The translations under genes and the position numbers were made by a program. From Geobacillus thermoleovorans (GTDB lineage Bacteria; Bacillota; Bacilli; Bacillales; Anoxybacillaceae), in assembly GCF_001610955.1 (NCBI RefSeq), contig NZ_CP014335.1:323001-387000 (forward strand): a stretch of 64,000 bases of DNA. Direction: 5' to 3'. Under the pieces are notes generated by a model. The model searched no databases and had not been told where the DNA came from. It saw nothing but the letters and a program-made list of their open reading frames with translations. Shown one piece after another: positions 62,352 through 64,000 of this stretch. Numbering within the stretch: the first letter of the stretch is position 1; the number at the start of each line of letters is the position of its first letter.

Positions 62352-64000
62352 ATGTGGAAGCAAGATTTTACACCAATCGCCGACCAGCTTTGGTTATCGG
62401 CGATTGTCGCACTCATTCCGATTTTATATTTCTTTTGGGCGTTGGCCGTCAAGCGGATGAAAGGGCATGTTGCGGGGCTGACGACGTTGCTGCTTGCTGT
62501 TGTGTTGGCTATAATCGCTTACAGAATGCCGGCTGGAAAAGCGGTTATGTCAGTGACGCAAGGCGCGGTGTACGGATTGTTGCCGATCGGCTGGATCATC
62601 ATCACCTCTGTCTTTTTATACAAGCTGACGGTGAAAACAGGCCACTTTGACATTATCCGCAATTCGGTTGTCTCGCTCACCGAAGACCGCCGGCTGCAAG
62701 CGTTGCTGATTGCCTTTTCGTTTGGCGCCTTTTTGGAAGGGGCAGCTGGGTTTGGCGCGCCAGTGGCGATTTCAGCGGCGCTTCTTGCGGGGTTGGGGTT
62801 CAACCCGCTGTATGCCGCGGGCATTTGCTTGATCGCCAACACAGCGCCAGTGGCATTCGGGGCGGTCGGGATTCCAATCATTTCGATGGAAGGACCGACT
62901 GGCGTGCCGGCGATGGAAATCTCAAAAATGGTTGGGCGGCAGTTGCCGTTTTTATCAGTGTTCATCCCGTTCTATCTCGTGCTCATTATGGCCGGGTGGA
63001 AAAAGACGATGGAAGTGTTGCCGGCCATTATCGTTTCCGGTGTTTCGTTTGCGCTGACGCAATATTTCACCTCGAACTTTTTAGGACCGGAGCTGCCGGA
63101 CATTTTGTCCTCGCTCGTTTCGATCGTCGCGTTGGCTGTCTTTTTGAACTATTGGAAGCCAAAAAGCACATTCCGCTTTGCAACGGAGTCGGAAGTGGCG
63201 GCCGCTGGGCAAGTTGCTCGCGCGACGCAACGCGGCGGGGAAGTATTCCGCGCTTGGTCGCCGTTTCTCGTGCTGACGGCTTTGATCTCGCTGTGGGGCA
63301 TCCCGCAAGTGAAGGCGGCGCTCACCGGCCATTATGAAGGGACAAACGGCTTGTTGAAGTTGGTCAACGCTATCGGCGTCCACTTGACGTTTATGCCGCC
63401 TGTGCCGGGGCTCAACAACCAAATTTTGAACCCAAGTGGCCAGCCGATCGCTGCGGTGTATAAGCTTGAGCTGCTCGGCGCGGCTGGGACGGCGATTTTG
63501 GTGGCGGCGGTCGTCACAAAGTTCATCATCGGCATCTCGTGGAAAGATTGGGCGCGTACGTTTGTGGAAACGCTTAACGAATTGAAATTCCCGATCATCA
63601 CGATCGCTTCGGTTGTCGGCTTTGCCTATATCGCCAACTCGTCAGGCATGAGCACGACGCTTGGAATGGCGTTGGCCAAAACAGGCCCGTTGTTCCCGTT
63701 CTTCTCGCCGATTTTAGGATGGCTCGGCGTGTTTATCACCGGTTCCGACACGTCGTCGAACTTGTTGTTCGGCAACCTGCAAAAAGTGACGGCGACATCG
63801 ATTGGCATGGATCCGGTGCTGGCGTTGGCGGCCAACTCATCAGGCGGCGTCGTCGGGAAAATGATTTCGCCGCAATCGATCGCTGTCGCCTGTGCGGCCG
63901 TCGGTTTGACCGGCAAAGAATCCGACTTGTTCCGCTTCACGATCAAACATAGCGTGTTCTTAATCATCTTGATTGGCGTTCTCGTTTACTTGCAATCGAC
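62352..64000 (+). CDS. lctP: L-lactate permease LctP (LldP family), 3' end outside window
   Basis: The frame stays open to the end of the window, giving 549 codons. It starts MWKQDFTPIADQLWLSAIVA after GGGGAGGAG and has many membrane helices. Family hallmarks are FSFGAFLEGAAGFGAPVAIS, AGICLIANTAPVAFGAVGIP, FITGSDTSSNLLFGNLQKVT and ANSSGGVVGKMISPQSIAVA. The transporter imports L-lactate with protons and so feeds LutABC. The end of the protein, probably only a short stretch, is missing. Confidence 0.95.
   Translation, partial: MWKQDFTPIADQLWLSAIVALIPILYFFWALAVKRMKGHVAGLTTLLLAVVLAIIAYRMPAGKAVMSVTQGAVYGLLPIGWIIITSVFLYKLTVKTGHFDIIRNSVVSLTEDRRLQALLIAFSFGAFLEGAAGFGAPVAISAALLAGLGFNPLYAAGICLIANTAPVAFGAVGIPIISMEGPTGVPAMEISKMVGRQLPFLSVFIPFYLVLIMAGWKKTMEVLPAIIVSGVSFALTQYFTSNFLGPELPDILSSLVSIVALAVFLNYWKPKSTFRFATESEVAAAGQVARATQRGGEVFRAWSPFLVLTALISLWGIPQVKAALTGHYEGTNGLLKLVNAIGVHLTFMPPVPGLNNQILNPSGQPIAAVYKLELLGAAGTAILVAAVVTKFIIGISWKDWARTFVETLNELKFPIITIASVVGFAYIANSSGMSTTLGMALAKTGPLFPFFSPILGWLGVFITGSDTSSNLLFGNLQKVTATSIGMDPVLALAANSSGGVVGKMISPQSIAVACAAVGLTGKESDLFRFTIKHSVFLIILIGVLVYLQS

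Overview
This window looks like chromosomal DNA of a thermophilic Bacillota bacterium of the Geobacillus/Parageobacillus type. The basis is protein similarity I recognise by eye (YuaF/FloT, DgkB, RlmCD, Spo0M, HutP/HutH, LutABC, a lysine 6-dehydrogenase), strong Bacillus-type ribosome binding sites, frequent TTG/GTG starts, sigma-W and CcpA-type control sites, and IS200/IS605-type tnpB cassettes. No rRNA, tRNA or CRISPR array was seen. LAYOUT. 1-5.2 kb: 3' end of an HtrA-like protease, a tnpB relic, an intact AT-rich tnpB cassette, a short secreted-protein ORF, a frameshifted membrane protein and an Mpo1-like protein, closed by a 110-nt palindrome. 5.2-10.9 kb: an Rpn-type nuclease, the sigma-W yuaF-floT membrane pair, dgkB and rlmCD. 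10.9-13.6 kb is a graveyard: an Rpn fragment, a toxin-antitoxin pair whose toxin has an in-frame amber codon, an intact IS4-type element and the 3' stub of a type I restriction gene (hsdR). 13.7-21.4 kb: a small membrane protein, an alanine/sodium symporter, a CXXC membrane protein, an ArsR plus SRPBCC pair, a second RlmCD-like methyltransferase, spo0M behind an ECF-type promoter, and a Gfo/Idh oxidoreductase. 21.6-26.3 kb: a tightly overlapping four-gene cassette for making and transferring an activated sugar, probably mannose. 26.5-30.7 kb: a LuxR-type regulator followed by an orphan partner-switching module (HATPase anti-sigma-like protein, STAS protein, PAS-PP2C phosphatase) with no sigma factor beside it. 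31-35.5 kb: an RDD protein, a tandem ~135-bp intergenic repeat, a chemoreceptor, then a TPP riboswitch and thiC. 35.6-36.9 kb: a second tnpB cassette whose ends match the first although its TnpB is very different. 37-43.1 kb: a structured leader RNA and four genes that together read as a lysine-to-glutarate catabolic route. 43.2-44.3 kb: a 5'-truncated MFS transporter. 44.4-52.6 kb (minus strand): an eight-gene operon joining a bis-MGD molybdoenzyme with a xanthine-dehydrogenase-type hydroxylase and its maturation factors. 52.7-53.7 kb: an SPFH protein with a ribbon-helix-helix protein. 53.9-56.1 kb: hutP, its attenuator and hutH, without the rest of the hut operon. 56.4-58.1 kb: TerC-type protein and a hydroxyacid dehydrogenase. 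58.2-64 kb: the lactate-use locus lutABC, a GntR regulator and lctP, with identical palindromic operators in front of lutA and lctP and a cre-like site inside the lctP promoter. BEST CANDIDATES FOR SOMETHING NEW: the lysine pathway with its leader RNA; the two-molybdoenzyme operon, whose bis-MGD enzyme lacks one canonical [4Fe-4S] cysteine; the orphan partner switch with a degenerate ATP site; the sugar cassette; and two unlike TnpB nucleases sharing one set of transposon ends. Everything was read by eye without database searches.
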